This document shows positions 1 to 7,105 of a DNA stretch of 64,000 bases, piece by piece (positions within the stretch are counted from its first letter, which is position 1; each line of letters starts with the position of its first letter). Made by a program: the position numbers and the translations under genes. The notes beneath the pieces were generated by a model. It made no database searches. It saw only the letters and a program-made list of their open reading frames with translations, and was not told where the DNA came from. Source of the DNA: Prolixibacteraceae bacterium (GTDB taxonomy: Bacteria; Bacteroidota; Bacteroidia; Bacteroidales; Prolixibacteraceae); assembly GCA_025210775.1 (NCBI GenBank), contig JAOARB010000021.1, positions 60,327 to 124,326 of the forward strand, written 5' to 3'.

Positions 1-562
1 CTAAATGGGCCAACCCTTGTGTATAGATATTTAAAACTTTTCCTGACTTCTCGCCTTTAGCTTCCGTACTAATAAACATTGCAGCAGCACCATCACCCCA
101 CAAGTGTCCACTTTTAGCACAAGACTCATTGCTATACTTCCAATTGTGTTCAGAAGCAACAACAATAATATTTTTAGCCTTACCCATCGCGATGTAACCT
201 TCAGCTACTTCCATAGCATTAAGAAGGGAAGAACAAGCAGAAGAAACATAAACGACCTTAGCGTTTATTGCACCAATCTCTCTTTGTACGGCATGTCCGA
301 TTGTAAATACAGTATCATATGGAGAATACGAAGCTCCAACAATTAGATCTACTTCTTCTGGAAGGAAACCACTCTCTGCAATACCATTTTTAACAGCCTG
401 AACTGCCATTGTATTAGTATTTTCGTCTTTTGATGCTTTAGATCTTGAACGTATTCCCGTTCTATCAAATATCCACTGATCTTCTAATCCATTTACATTC
501 TCGAAATAAGAATTAGCAACTCTCTCAGTTGGGACATAATGGGAAACATGATTAATATACAT
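1..562 (-). CDS. 3-oxoacyl-ACP synthase III (FabH-like), 3' end cut by window edge
   Basis: The reading frame stays open from an ATG at 562 to the window edge, giving about 187 residues. The translation contains SSACSS with the expected nucleophile cysteine of ketosynthase III enzymes and WGDGAAAMF, which matches the family's GDGAxA stretch. These enzymes condense an acyl-CoA starter with malonyl-ACP in the cytoplasm. The His and Asn of the catalytic triad would lie beyond the edge. It starts 14 bp after the TetR gene on the same strand, so the two are probably cotranscribed. Because it sits with a TetR regulator and not a fatty-acid cluster, it could be a specialised KAS III and not the housekeeping FabH. 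Confidence 0.85.
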   Translation of the reverse strand, partial: MYINHVSHYVPTERVANSYFENVNGLEDQWIFDRTGIRSRSKASKDENTNTMAVQAVKNGIAESGFLPEEVDLIVGASYSPYDTVFTIGHAVQREIGAINAKVVYVSSACSSLLNAMEVAEGYIAMGKAKNIIVVASEHNWKYSNESCAKSGHLWGDGAAAMFISTEAKGEKSGKVLNIYTQGLAHL

Positions 563-576
563 GACAAATAAATTAA

Positions 577-1161
577 CTATTTTTGAATAATAGATTTTGT
601 GATCATCTCAATACATTGGTCTAACAGCTTGATACTTTCATTACTAAAATTTTGAATAATTATCGGGACTTCTAATCCTTTCATCATAATATGCACAATC
701 TTAGCAATCGAATTCACCTTAGAGTCACACCCCACTGAGACTTTCGATAACTCTCTTGAGATCAACTTATTTAACAACAATGATTCATCGCGATCAAAGG
801 TTTCACGAATCTTATTTACTCTTGGAAGATCATTAATAAAATCATTTCGAATAGATGGGTTTTTCTGAATAAGTTGCCCCAATGCCTCAAAACGAGCACG
901 AACATATCTCTGAATAACAGAGATAGGATCACTATCAGAGGTATCCTTAAACACCTCATCTATTGTATCATAAATGATTCCAACCTCATAAGCCACCACT
1001 GCCTCATAGAGGCAATCCTTTGAGGAGAAATACATATATAATGTACGCCGTCCAACACCAGCTTTTTTAGCAATTAAAGACATCGTCACATTTGCAACGC
1101 CACAATCAGCAAAGAGCTCTTTAGCCTTATGTACTATTTTATTATACGTTAGTTTCTCCAT
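577..1161 (-). CDS. TetR/AcrR family transcriptional regulator
   Basis: The 194-residue protein has an N-terminal TetR-type helix-turn-helix at about residues 8-50, with VTMSLIAKKAGVGRRTLYMYF as the recognisable region, followed by an all-helical ligand-binding domain with no clear similarity. TetR proteins usually repress their own promoter and neighbours until a small ligand binds. The FabH-like gene follows after 14 bp, so it is the likely co-regulated target. A 10-bp inverted repeat lies on the candidate promoter just upstream (1211-1239). The ligand cannot be predicted. Confidence 0.9.
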   Translation of the reverse strand: MEKLTYNKIVHKAKELFADCGVANVTMSLIAKKAGVGRRTLYMYFSSKDCLYEAVVAYEVGIIYDTIDEVFKDTSDSDPISVIQRYVRARFEALGQLIQKNPSIRNDFINDLPRVNKIRETFDRDESLLLNKLISRELSKVSVGCDSKVNSIAKIVHIMMKGLEVPIIIQNFSNESIKLLDQCIEMITKSIIQK

Positions 1162-1210
1162 CTATTCTTTGATCTAAGCCAAAAGTAAATCACAATAAGG
1201 ACCTCTTTTG

Positions 1211-1239
1211 ATTGCACAAATGTATATGTTTTGTGCAAT
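1211..1239 (-). promoter_or_regulatory. Candidate TetR promoter with overlapping inverted-repeat operator
   Basis: The perfect 10-bp arms attgcacaaa (1211-1220) and tttgtgcaat (1230-1239) are separated by 9 bp. On the minus strand TACATTTG (positions 1224-1217) fits the Bacteroidota -7 consensus TAnnTTTG and lies inside the repeat, about 56 bp before the TetR start. An inverted repeat over the -7 element is what TetR autorepression predicts. Binding is inferred. Confidence 0.5.
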
Positions 1240-1423
1240 ATATATCTATTAATAACTTTAATTTTACACCAATTCAGTAACGAGAGCACAATAAATCAGA
1301 AGATAAGCAAGCTAAAATACTCCCAAAAAACCACGAAAAAGAAAGATTATTTTGAGTCTAAATTCAAATTCTATTTCTTTATCTATAATATCAATATCGA
1401 TTCAATAAAGTAATTTTAAATTT

Positions 1424-2377
1424 ATGAAATACTACCTACTAATTCTTTTCTCTATTTGTTTAATACAGATTGGACACACGCAAGACAACAAATATCTACC
1501 CAAAGATCAAAAAGGGACCATTGTCACGCATAAGAACTACATTCTCAACTATAGAGAAAAATTTGAACAACCATCATGGGTGGCATACGAGCTTACCTCA
1601 ACAGAATTAAAGAAAGCAATCAAAAGAACCAATGATTTTCGTTCCGACCCAAGTATCAAAACCAAATCAGCAGAATTAGTAGATTACAGAAGCAGTGGCT
1701 ACGACAGAGGACACCTAGCACCTGCTGCAGACATGTCTTTTAGCTCGGATGCAATGCATGAATCATTCTATATGTCTAATATGAGTCCTCAAAAACCACA
1801 ATTCAATAGAGGCAAATGGAAGATACTAGAGGAGCAAGTAAGAGCATGGGCACATAAAGAAGGGAAACTCTATATCGTAACAGGGCCAGTATTGGTTGAA
1901 GGACTAGCAACCATAGGCCCCAATCAAGTATCTATTCCCAAACAATATTATAAGATTGTATATGATATGACCACCCCCCAAAAAGTAATTGCTTTTTTAA
2001 TGCCCAACAGCGATTGTCCACTTAACCTTTCCAATTATCAAACCACCATTGATCATATCGAAGCGTTAACGAATATTGATTTCTTTTCGTCTCTACCAGA
2101 CAGTCAAGAAGATCTTATTGAATCGAAGATGAATAAAAATTGGACCTTCACAAAGTCATCGGGACATCACACGAAGAAGCCAACAGAAAAGAATGCCAAC
2201 AAAATCAACATCAACAAAGCAACATTAAAGGAACTAAAAACACTACCAGGAATAGGAGACAAACTAGCCAAAGAGATTATTCATCACCGACCATTTTATT
2301 CATATTCTGATATAAAGAAAATAAAGGGAATTGGAGACAAAACCATTTCCAATATCAAAGACAAGATCTGTTTCTAA
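1424..2377 (+). CDS. Secreted DNA/RNA non-specific endonuclease with C-terminal helix-hairpin-helix domain
   Basis: The 317-residue protein begins with a signal peptide (about residues 1-19). It carries the NUC1/DRGH nuclease signature DRGHLAPAADM with the catalytic His97, followed by the metal-site asparagine region around Asn119-Asn128 (SNMSPQKPQFNRG). Enzymes of this family cleave DNA and RNA with Mg2+ outside the cytoplasm. Residues about 262-317 form two helix-hairpin-helix motifs of ComEA type (LKTLPGIGDKLA and IKKIKGIGDKTI), a non-specific DNA-binding unit. The fusion suggests an exported nuclease that grips DNA, for example for nutrient scavenging. It is a single gene with its own terminator. 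Confidence 0.9.
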   Translation: MKYYLLILFSICLIQIGHTQDNKYLPKDQKGTIVTHKNYILNYREKFEQPSWVAYELTSTELKKAIKRTNDFRSDPSIKTKSAELVDYRSSGYDRGHLAPAADMSFSSDAMHESFYMSNMSPQKPQFNRGKWKILEEQVRAWAHKEGKLYIVTGPVLVEGLATIGPNQVSIPKQYYKIVYDMTTPQKVIAFLMPNSDCPLNLSNYQTTIDHIEALTNIDFFSSLPDSQEDLIESKMNKNWTFTKSSGHHTKKPTEKNANKININKATLKELKTLPGIGDKLAKEIIHHRPFYSYSDIKKIKGIGDKTISNIKDKICF

Positions 2378-2422
2378 AAAAAACTATCCCCAGTATAGCT
2401 TATTATATACTGGGGATAATCA
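2378..2422. terminator. Bidirectional intrinsic terminator between nuclease and queF
   Basis: Perfect 13-bp arms at 2385-2397 (tatccccagtata) and 2406-2418 enclose an 8-nt loop. A-rich sequence precedes the hairpin on the plus strand, giving a U tract for minus-strand transcripts. It lies between two convergent stop codons. Confidence 0.85.
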
Positions 2423-2423
2423 A

Positions 2424-3305
2424 TTACTGTCTCATATTCTTTTCAACAAGCTTTGAAGCAGACACATAAGAAGCTGGCAATAGTTCTTTATGACTAGCTC
2501 TAAAAGGACAAATATCTATTCCTCCTCGTCTAGTATAAACACAACCTACCATTAGTTTATCAGGATTCAACAACGCTTTCAAACGTACATACAACAACTC
2601 ACAGATCTCCTCATGAAAATGGTTCTCATTTCTTAATGAAACCACATATTTAAGGAAAGATTCAGGTGTCACATGTTGCGTACCCTCTATATATAAATAA
2701 ACAGATCCCCAATCAGGCTGGAAAGTAACCTTACAATTACTACGCAGCAAATCGGTTTTCCACTCACTCTCTGTTCTTCTTGAGGTAGTAACCATCTCCA
2801 ATAGATCTTTATTCTCAGTGTAATCGGTAATAACCAAAGAATCCAGATCCACCATATCCTCCACTCTCTCATAAGATTTGAATGGGAAAGCATTAAAACG
2901 ATCTTTGGTGTGGAACGTCACCTCAACATCCACAGAAAGCAAAGATGAGACATCCTTTTTAATCAGTGAAGTAACCTCTTCTAACCCCTCTTTTCTGGTT
3001 GCCCCAAAAGAAGACATATTGAAAGAGTTCAAGTATAACTTAAGTGATTTACTTTCAACCAAACATGGGCTATCAGCAGGAACCACCATTTTAAGTACCC
3101 CAACGACTGGAACGCCATTATCAGTCAAAAAGCTCACTTCATAGGCATGCCATGCATCCATACCGCAAAAAGGCAAAGCCTCATCTTCAATACCATAAAT
3201 CGTTCGATTGTAAGATCTTGGTATCGCCACCAAAACAGAAGGATCATACTTCATTGGATGAGAAACCTTCTTCCCTAACACCTTAGCTTCTAACATATCA
3301 CTCAT
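2424..3305 (-). CDS. queF: NADPH-dependent 7-cyano-7-deazaguanine reductase QueF (long form)
   Basis: QueF reduces the nitrile preQ0 to the amine preQ1, the precursor inserted into tRNA for queuosine. At 293 residues it matches the two-domain (E. coli-type) form. The active-site stretch SNCKVTFQPDWG supplies nucleophile Cys191 and proton donor Asp198, equivalent to Cys190 and Asp197 of the E. coli enzyme. FHEEICE matches the conserved substrate/NADPH-binding region. Its start is 3 bp from the queC stop, so the two are cotranscribed and encode consecutive steps. QueD and QueE are not in this window. Confidence 0.95.
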   Translation of the reverse strand: MSDMLEAKVLGKKVSHPMKYDPSVLVAIPRSYNRTIYGIEDEALPFCGMDAWHAYEVSFLTDNGVPVVGVLKMVVPADSPCLVESKSLKLYLNSFNMSSFGATRKEGLEEVTSLIKKDVSSLLSVDVEVTFHTKDRFNAFPFKSYERVEDMVDLDSLVITDYTENKDLLEMVTTSRRTESEWKTDLLRSNCKVTFQPDWGSVYLYIEGTQHVTPESFLKYVVSLRNENHFHEEICELLYVRLKALLNPDKLMVGCVYTRRGGIDICPFRASHKELLPASYVSASKLVEKNMRQ

Positions 3306-3308
3306 AAC

Positions 3309-3986
3309 CTATGCTTTTAATGCAGGATCTTCATAACCAGCTTTACGGAAAGCCTCTTGACGCAACTTACAAGAATCACATGTACCACAAGGAGTACCCT
3401 CCCCTTTGTAGCAAGACCAAGTATTCTTAAAGTCCACTCCTAGTTCCATTCCGAGCTTAATCTCATCCACTTTTGTTTTATCAATAAAAGGGGCATGAAT
3501 CGTAAATTTATGACCATTCTCAACGGCAGCAACCGTACCCATATTAATGGCATTTTGCATTGCATCAATAAACGATTGACGACAATCAACATAACCAGAG
3601 TAATCCACTTCGCTCACACCGATAAAAAGATCATAAGCCTCTAAAGCCTCACCCATAGATGCAGCAACACCTAAAAAAACCAAATTACGAGCAGGAACAT
3701 AAGTTTGAGGGATCTCTTTTTTGTTCACATCTCCCTCTTCCACTTCCATGGACATATCAGTCAAAGAAGAACCTCCCCATTGCCCCATATTGATATCGAC
3801 AATACGATGTGCTACAGCACCTGCTTCTTTTGCAAGAATCTTAGCTTTCTCTAATTCAATAGAATGTCTTTGTCCATAAGAGAATGAGATAGCATAAACA
3901 TCATAACCTTGAGATTTAGCTAACCACATAGCCACGGCTGAATCTAAGCCGCCAGACAATAAAACGATGGCTTTCTTTCTTTCCAT
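3309..3986 (-). CDS. queC: 7-cyano-7-deazaguanine synthase QueC
   Basis: QueC converts 7-carboxy-7-deazaguanine to preQ0 using ATP and ammonia in the cytoplasm. The 225-residue protein has the PP-loop ATP pyrophosphatase motif LLSGGLDSA at residues 9-17 and a C-terminal zinc site made by Cys192, Cys200, Cys203 and Cys206 in the pattern [15 protein letters not shown]. It is the first gene of the queC-queF operon. It has an unusually long leader that carries a candidate preQ1 aptamer (4093-4133) behind a clear promoter. Confidence 0.96.
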   Translation of the reverse strand: MERKKAIVLLSGGLDSAVAMWLAKSQGYDVYAISFSYGQRHSIELEKAKILAKEAGAVAHRIVDINMGQWGGSSLTDMSMEVEEGDVNKKEIPQTYVPARNLVFLGVAASMGEALEAYDLFIGVSEVDYSGYVDCRQSFIDAMQNAINMGTVAAVENGHKFTIHAPFIDKTKVDEIKLGMELGVDFKNTWSCYKGEGTPCGTCDSCKLRQEAFRKAGYEDPALKA

Positions 3987-4092
3987 TTTACGCTTTTTGA
4001 AATTTATTTAAAAACACAAAACATTGGAAGAATGAACACAGGGGTCACCATAAATATATCATTTATGCCCTTAGTAGAAGGTGTAGTCATTA

Positions 4093-4133
4093 TCCCTAGT
4101 TTTGTTTAAAGACAGGATGGTTTCGAACTGTCT
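4093..4133 (-). promoter_or_regulatory. Candidate preQ1-I riboswitch aptamer upstream of queC-queF
   Basis: Read on the minus strand, gacag (4132-4128) pairs with ctgtc (4115-4111) around a 12-nt loop. The loop's last base is a C directly before the 3' strand, the position that recognises preQ1 in class I aptamers. An A-rich tail, tttaaacaaaactaggga (4110-4093), follows. It closely resembles the tail of the Thermoanaerobacter tengcongensis aptamer (UUAACAAAACAAGG). The loop ttc could pair with the tail gga to form the pseudoknot. The element sits about 12 nt after the predicted transcription start and 106 nt before queC. Location and architecture agree, but pseudoknot pairing is not tightly constrained by eye. 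Confidence 0.6.
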
Positions 4134-4141
4134 ATTTCTAT

Positions 4142-4723
4142 TTATGACTGCAAATTTAAAGAATCTAATTTATTTTTCAATTTATTTAATTGTACTCTTT
4201 GCAAAAGAATTATGGTTGGGGCATGGGTGATCTCACCTCTATCTATCATAGCATAAGCCTCAGATAGAGGAATACGCTCCAGTTCAATTGCCTCATTGAC
4301 TTCTCGTTGGTGATCTCCGTAGGTAAGATCTTCAGCAATAAAAAGATGTACCTTTGAATAAATGACAGAAGTAAAAGGATCAGTCACTCCAACATAAGTA
4401 AAAGACGCTGCATCAATCCCCAACTCCTCTTTCAACTCCCTTTTTGCTGTTTCCAAGGCGGAGTTGTCACTCTTTTCGATACCACCACAGACCACCTCAA
4501 TGCTACGCTTCTGTATGGCATATTTATACTCTCTAACCAATACCGCGTTGTCACGATCGTCTAAAGCCAAAACAGCAATACCATCAATTACGGTTGTTAC
4601 ACCATACAAACAATCCTTACCATCCAAACCAATACATCGATCTTCTTTCACCGATATCCATGGGTTAGAATAGACTTCAGTTTGTGACAACAACTGAAAA
4701 GGAGATACTTCTTTTTTCTTCAT
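4142..4723 (-). CDS. NUDIX hydrolase, ADP-ribose pyrophosphatase-like
   Basis: The start at 4723 (MKKKEVSPFQ) gives 193 residues, normal for the NudF/ADP-ribose pyrophosphatase group. A longer frame to 4828 only adds an unusual hydrophobic, Phe-rich segment with no family match. The NUDIX box reads GGIEKSDNSALETAKRELKEELGI without its flanks: the metal-binding RELKEELG core is intact, while the first Glu of GX5E is replaced by Asn. Such enzymes hydrolyse nucleoside diphosphates linked to another moiety in the cytoplasm. The LVREYKYAIQKRSIEVVCGGIE context is typical of ADP-sugar pyrophosphatases. The exact substrate is uncertain. Confidence 0.85.
   Translation of the reverse strand: MKKKEVSPFQLLSQTEVYSNPWISVKEDRCIGLDGKDCLYGVTTVIDGIAVLALDDRDNAVLVREYKYAIQKRSIEVVCGGIEKSDNSALETAKRELKEELGIDAASFTYVGVTDPFTSVIYSKVHLFIAEDLTYGDHQREVNEAIELERIPLSEAYAMIDRGEITHAPTIILLQRVQLNKLKNKLDSLNLQS
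4151..4180 (-). promoter_or_regulatory. Predicted promoter of queC-queF inside the 3' end of the NUDIX gene
   Basis: On the minus strand TAAATTTG (4158-4151) matches the Bacteroidota -7 consensus and TTG (4180-4178) provides the -33 element, with 19 bp between. Transcription would start near 4144, just before the aptamer. The promoter lies within the last codons of the upstream gene, which shows that queC-queF has its own control. Confidence 0.65.
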
Positions 4724-4990
4724 TATATCTTCACTTAAATTACCAATCTTAAGAATCAACAAAAGTACTAGTTCGTAAAAAAAACGGAGATAAAAAAGAT
4801 TACACCCAAATAATATTGCAAAACGCAAGAGTCAAACCTTCGATCAATCAGAACTAACACTCACCCATTTTATAACAAAATACCCTTTTTTATGGAACAA
4901 CTGGGAGAAAATAGCTATCAAATAGCATTCAAATCAACTATAAATCAATATGATGCCTATTACATGGGCATATCATGGCTATATTAACTT

Positions 4991-5057
4991 CATATCAACT
5001 TCATTCTAGAGTAAACTTGACATAAAGTATAAATGAACATGATATGAAGTTGATATG
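4991..5057. repeat. 14-bp inverted repeat with additional tandem half-copies
   Basis: catatcaacttcat (4991-5004) is the exact reverse complement of atgaagttgatatg (5044-5057). Two further variants, ttgatatgaac and ttgatata, follow up to about 5090. The spacer is 39 bp. Function is unknown; it could be a regulator-binding cluster or a decayed repeat. Confidence 0.6.
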
Positions 5058-5234
5058 TACTTGATATGAACTTGTAGTACAATTGATATAAAAAAAAGGT
5101 GAAGTTATAATGAAATTATATATTATTTGATAGGGATAAAAAAAGAGTTATTGTCCTCCTTTTAAGACAGTGTAGAACAGTCGTTTTATCATGAGAAGAT
5201 TGATCCTCAACACCATGCTATTTTAAACAAAAAC

Positions 5235-5281
5235 GATCCGTATTTTAATCGTAGCTTTTAAATACGATTAAAATACGGATC
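5235..5281 (-). terminator. Perfect 19-bp hairpin, probable terminator of the DUF4251 gene
   Basis: The arms 5235-5253 and 5263-5281 are perfect reverse complements around a 9-nt loop. Read on the minus strand the hairpin is followed by gtttttgttt, a fair U tract, about 47 bp after the stop codon at 5328. Confidence 0.7.
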
Positions 5282-5327
5282 CATATAGAAAAGGTTAGGT
5301 GTCAGAAGAGAAATATGCTCGTTATTG

Positions 5328-5819
5328 CTATTTCTTTTTAGGTTCTACAAAGTTCATGTCATAAGAAATCGTAGATCTATTGTTAGAGCTAATGGTTAAA
5401 GATGCATTATTACTAAACAAGAAAAGGGTAAGGTCATAAATATCGACATCGGTGGTAACCCTCATGGTCATCACGATTCGATGTTTGTCTGGACTCTTTT
5501 TTATATTCAGTTTGGTAAAAGGGTGATCAAATTCGATAGCTCCATCCCCACCTATTTGAGAACGGTAAGCACGGCCAAAGAAAGGCAGATATGCTTTAGC
5601 ACTATCCCCTTTAATCTCTAGAAAATAGCCTTCTGCTTGTACCGAGCGCACTCCAGCATTCAGATTTATGCGGCTAGCCTCTAAATAGAACTTGCCACCA
5701 TCCACTTTTTCCACCAATTGTTGGTAGGCTTTATCTTTTTTCTCCTTACGCGATTGTGCATTCACATTGAGCCCCGTAAAGAGTAAAATCATCAAACAAA
5801 GCGTTATAATTCTTTTCAT
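5328..5819 (-). CDS. DUF4251 domain-containing exported protein
   Basis: The 163-residue protein has a signal peptide ending at about residue 21 (GLNVNA-Q), then a charged segment and the body of DUF4251, recognisable by the AYLPFFGRAYRSQIGGDGAIEFD region. DUF4251 proteins are small secreted Bacteroidota proteins of unknown function. It stands alone, divergent from the DUF134 gene, with its own terminator. Confidence 0.85.
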   Translation of the reverse strand: MKRIITLCLMILLFTGLNVNAQSRKEKKDKAYQQLVEKVDGGKFYLEASRINLNAGVRSVQAEGYFLEIKGDSAKAYLPFFGRAYRSQIGGDGAIEFDHPFTKLNIKKSPDKHRIVMTMRVTTDVDIYDLTLFLFSNNASLTISSNNRSTISYDMNFVEPKKK

Positions 5820-5833
5820 AACAGTATAGATTA

Positions 5834-5844
5834 ATGTTCAACAT
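5834..5844. promoter_or_regulatory. Possible secondary operator half-sites near the DUF4251 start
   Basis: atgttcaacat is palindromic around a central C and shares the TGTTCA/GAACAT words of the better palindrome at 5918-5931 on the other side of the same divergent intergenic region. Confidence 0.3.
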
Positions 5845-5917
5845 ATTAAGGTATAACAAATATTAAACCAAAAAGTATCATGCTCACATATTTTAATTAA
5901 ACATCAGACGCATATAA

Positions 5918-5931
5918 TGAACATATGTTCA
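5918..5931. promoter_or_regulatory. Perfect 14-bp palindrome immediately upstream of a -7 element (candidate operator)
   Basis: TGAACATATGTTCA (5918-5931) is a perfect palindrome. It ends 1 bp before TATATTTG (5933-5940), a consensus Bacteroidota -7 element. Transcription would then start around 5947, shortly before the DUF134 start at 5955. The position in the -33/-7 spacer suits a repressor or activator site. The bound protein is unknown. Confidence 0.55.
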
Positions 5932-5954
5932 CTATATTTGCAAACAAAAAATCA

Positions 5955-6356
5955 ATGGGGCGTAATAAGAAAGTTCGTATGGTGGAGCTACCACCAACCA
6001 TGATTGGGTATTCTCCTTTTGGCATTCAGAATAACAAAGAAGAGAATGTGGTTTTAAATATAGATGAATACGAGACCATACGATTGATCGATTACCTACA
6101 TTTGAAACAGGTAGAGGCGGCCAAACAGATGAAGATATCAAGGCCGACGCTAACACGAATTTACGATAAAGCTCGTAGTAAGATTGCCACAGCCTTTGTT
6201 GAAGGAAAAAGAATTCTCATCAAAGGAGGAGATTTCCAGTATTCAAAAGATTGGTTTAGATGTAAAAAGTGTTATCGACTGCTAGAAGATATCAAAGAAC
6301 ATAAGCCATGTAAAGGATGCCGACATTATGGCAATGACGAGTTAGAGAAACTTTAA
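5955..6356 (+). CDS. DUF134 family putative HTH protein with C-terminal zinc-ribbon-like cysteines
   Basis: The start at 5955 (MGRNKKVRMVELPP) is preferred over an ATG at 5925, because the latter lies inside a palindromic operator-like site and upstream of the -7 element. The 133-residue protein has the DUF134 hallmark: an opening GRxxKxRxVxxxP segment, then a sigma-70 region 4-like helix-turn-helix (LKQVEAAKQMKISRPTLTRIY). It ends with two CxxC pairs (RCKKCYR and PCKGCRH) that could bind metal. Family members commonly sit beside NifX/NifB-type cofactor-binding proteins, as here (19 bp gap). A metal- or redox-linked regulator is a reasonable guess. Confidence 0.88.
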   Translation: MGRNKKVRMVELPPTMIGYSPFGIQNNKEENVVLNIDEYETIRLIDYLHLKQVEAAKQMKISRPTLTRIYDKARSKIATAFVEGKRILIKGGDFQYSKDWFRCKKCYRLLEDIKEHKPCKGCRHYGNDELEKL

Positions 6357-6375
6357 ATATCTAAATAATATAAAG

Positions 6376-6735
6376 ATGAAAATTGTAGTACCTTGTTCAA
6401 AGAGTGATACAATAGACCACCATTTTGGTCATTGTCACACATTTAAAGTGTTTGAGATCAACGAAGCGAAAGAGATCACAAACATTGTTGAAGTAGCATC
6501 ACCAGAGGGATGTGGTTGCAAATCAAATATTGCAGCGACATTAAAAGAGATGGGCGTAGAACTTATGTTGGCAGGAAACATGGGTAATGGAGCAATCCAG
6601 AAACTAGGCAATGCTGGTATAAAAGTGATCAAAGGTTGTGAAGGAGATATTACAGAATGTGTAAAAAAGCATTTAGCGGGAACGCTTAGTGTCATCGACA
6701 TCACTTGTGATCATCACGAATGTAACCACCACTAA
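6376..6735 (+). CDS. Dinitrogenase iron-molybdenum cofactor-binding family protein (NifX/NafY-like)
   Basis: The 119-residue protein is a single NifX/NifB C-terminal-type domain, an RNase H-like fold known to carry Fe-S or Fe-Mo cofactor precursors. It opens with KIVVPCSKSDTIDHHFGHC, has a central EGCGCKS cysteine cluster, and ends in CDHHECNHH, all plausible metal ligands. No nitrogenase genes are present, so a role in nitrogen fixation is not implied. Small members occur widely in anaerobes as metal or Fe-S cluster carriers. It forms a two-gene operon with the DUF134 protein and is followed by a strong terminator. Confidence 0.88.
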   Translation: MKIVVPCSKSDTIDHHFGHCHTFKVFEINEAKEITNIVEVASPEGCGCKSNIAATLKEMGVELMLAGNMGNGAIQKLGNAGIKVIKGCEGDITECVKKHLAGTLSVIDITCDHHECNHH

Positions 6736-6743
6736 AGATCTTT

Positions 6744-6781
6744 AGGAGGATAAAAGTCGTTTTTTTATCCTCCTATTTTTT
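6744..6781 (+). terminator. Intrinsic terminator of the DUF134/NifX-like operon
   Basis: The arms aggaggataaaa (6744-6755) and ttttatcctcct (6763-6774) are perfect and are followed by attttttg. Confidence 0.9.
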
Positions 6782-7105
6782 GCCCTATCAGTAACAATAA
6801 AACCCTTTTTTGAAGGGTAACAACAAAGATAATTGATGATTACTGTAATAAGTCTAACTCACAGAAACACCCCTATTAAGCTGATTTACACTACAATTTT
6901 CATCACATTAGACACGACACAGTTAGGGTTTCACGAAAATGGGACTCAGAAAGAAAAAGTGCAAAAATAATACTGTCTATAGCAGTATCATTACAACCAA
7001 CAAGAACCGAAAAACGGGACTTCATAAGAAAATAAATGCGCTATAAAGTCTTTTTATTTCCCCATATTTGGAAAAGAGAATAGACATATAACAAAAGATA
7101 AACTT
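6782..7105. other. Intergenic region before the first sulfatase
   Basis: No open frame, strong repeat or recognisable promoter was seen. It marks the transition from housekeeping genes into the polysaccharide region and presumably holds the promoter of the sulfatase at 7106. Confidence 0.5.

Larger units (their letters stand above)
4724..5327. other. Intergenic region with short GATATGAA-type repeats and a strong hairpin
   Basis: This region has no convincing gene. It holds the start-proximal region of the NUDIX gene, a cluster of short direct and inverted copies of a tTGATATGaa word (4988-5085), and the terminator of the DUF4251 gene (5235-5281). The rest is A+T-rich with nothing recognisable. 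Confidence 0.6.

Noticed and set aside
104..346. 80-codon open frame on the plus strand
   Set aside because: It is antisense to the clear FabH-like gene and has no family features.
1231..1413. 60-codon open frame between the TetR and nuclease genes
   Set aside because: Its translation is low-complexity Lys/Ile/Tyr-rich text from A+T-rich DNA, and its start overlaps the TetR operator-like repeat.
4724..4828. N-terminal extension of the NUDIX protein
   Set aside because: The extra 35 residues do not fit the family. The ATG at 4723 gives the normal length.
6376..6735. Evidence for nitrogen fixation
   Set aside because: The NifX-like domain occurs in many non-diazotrophs, and no nif structural genes are present.
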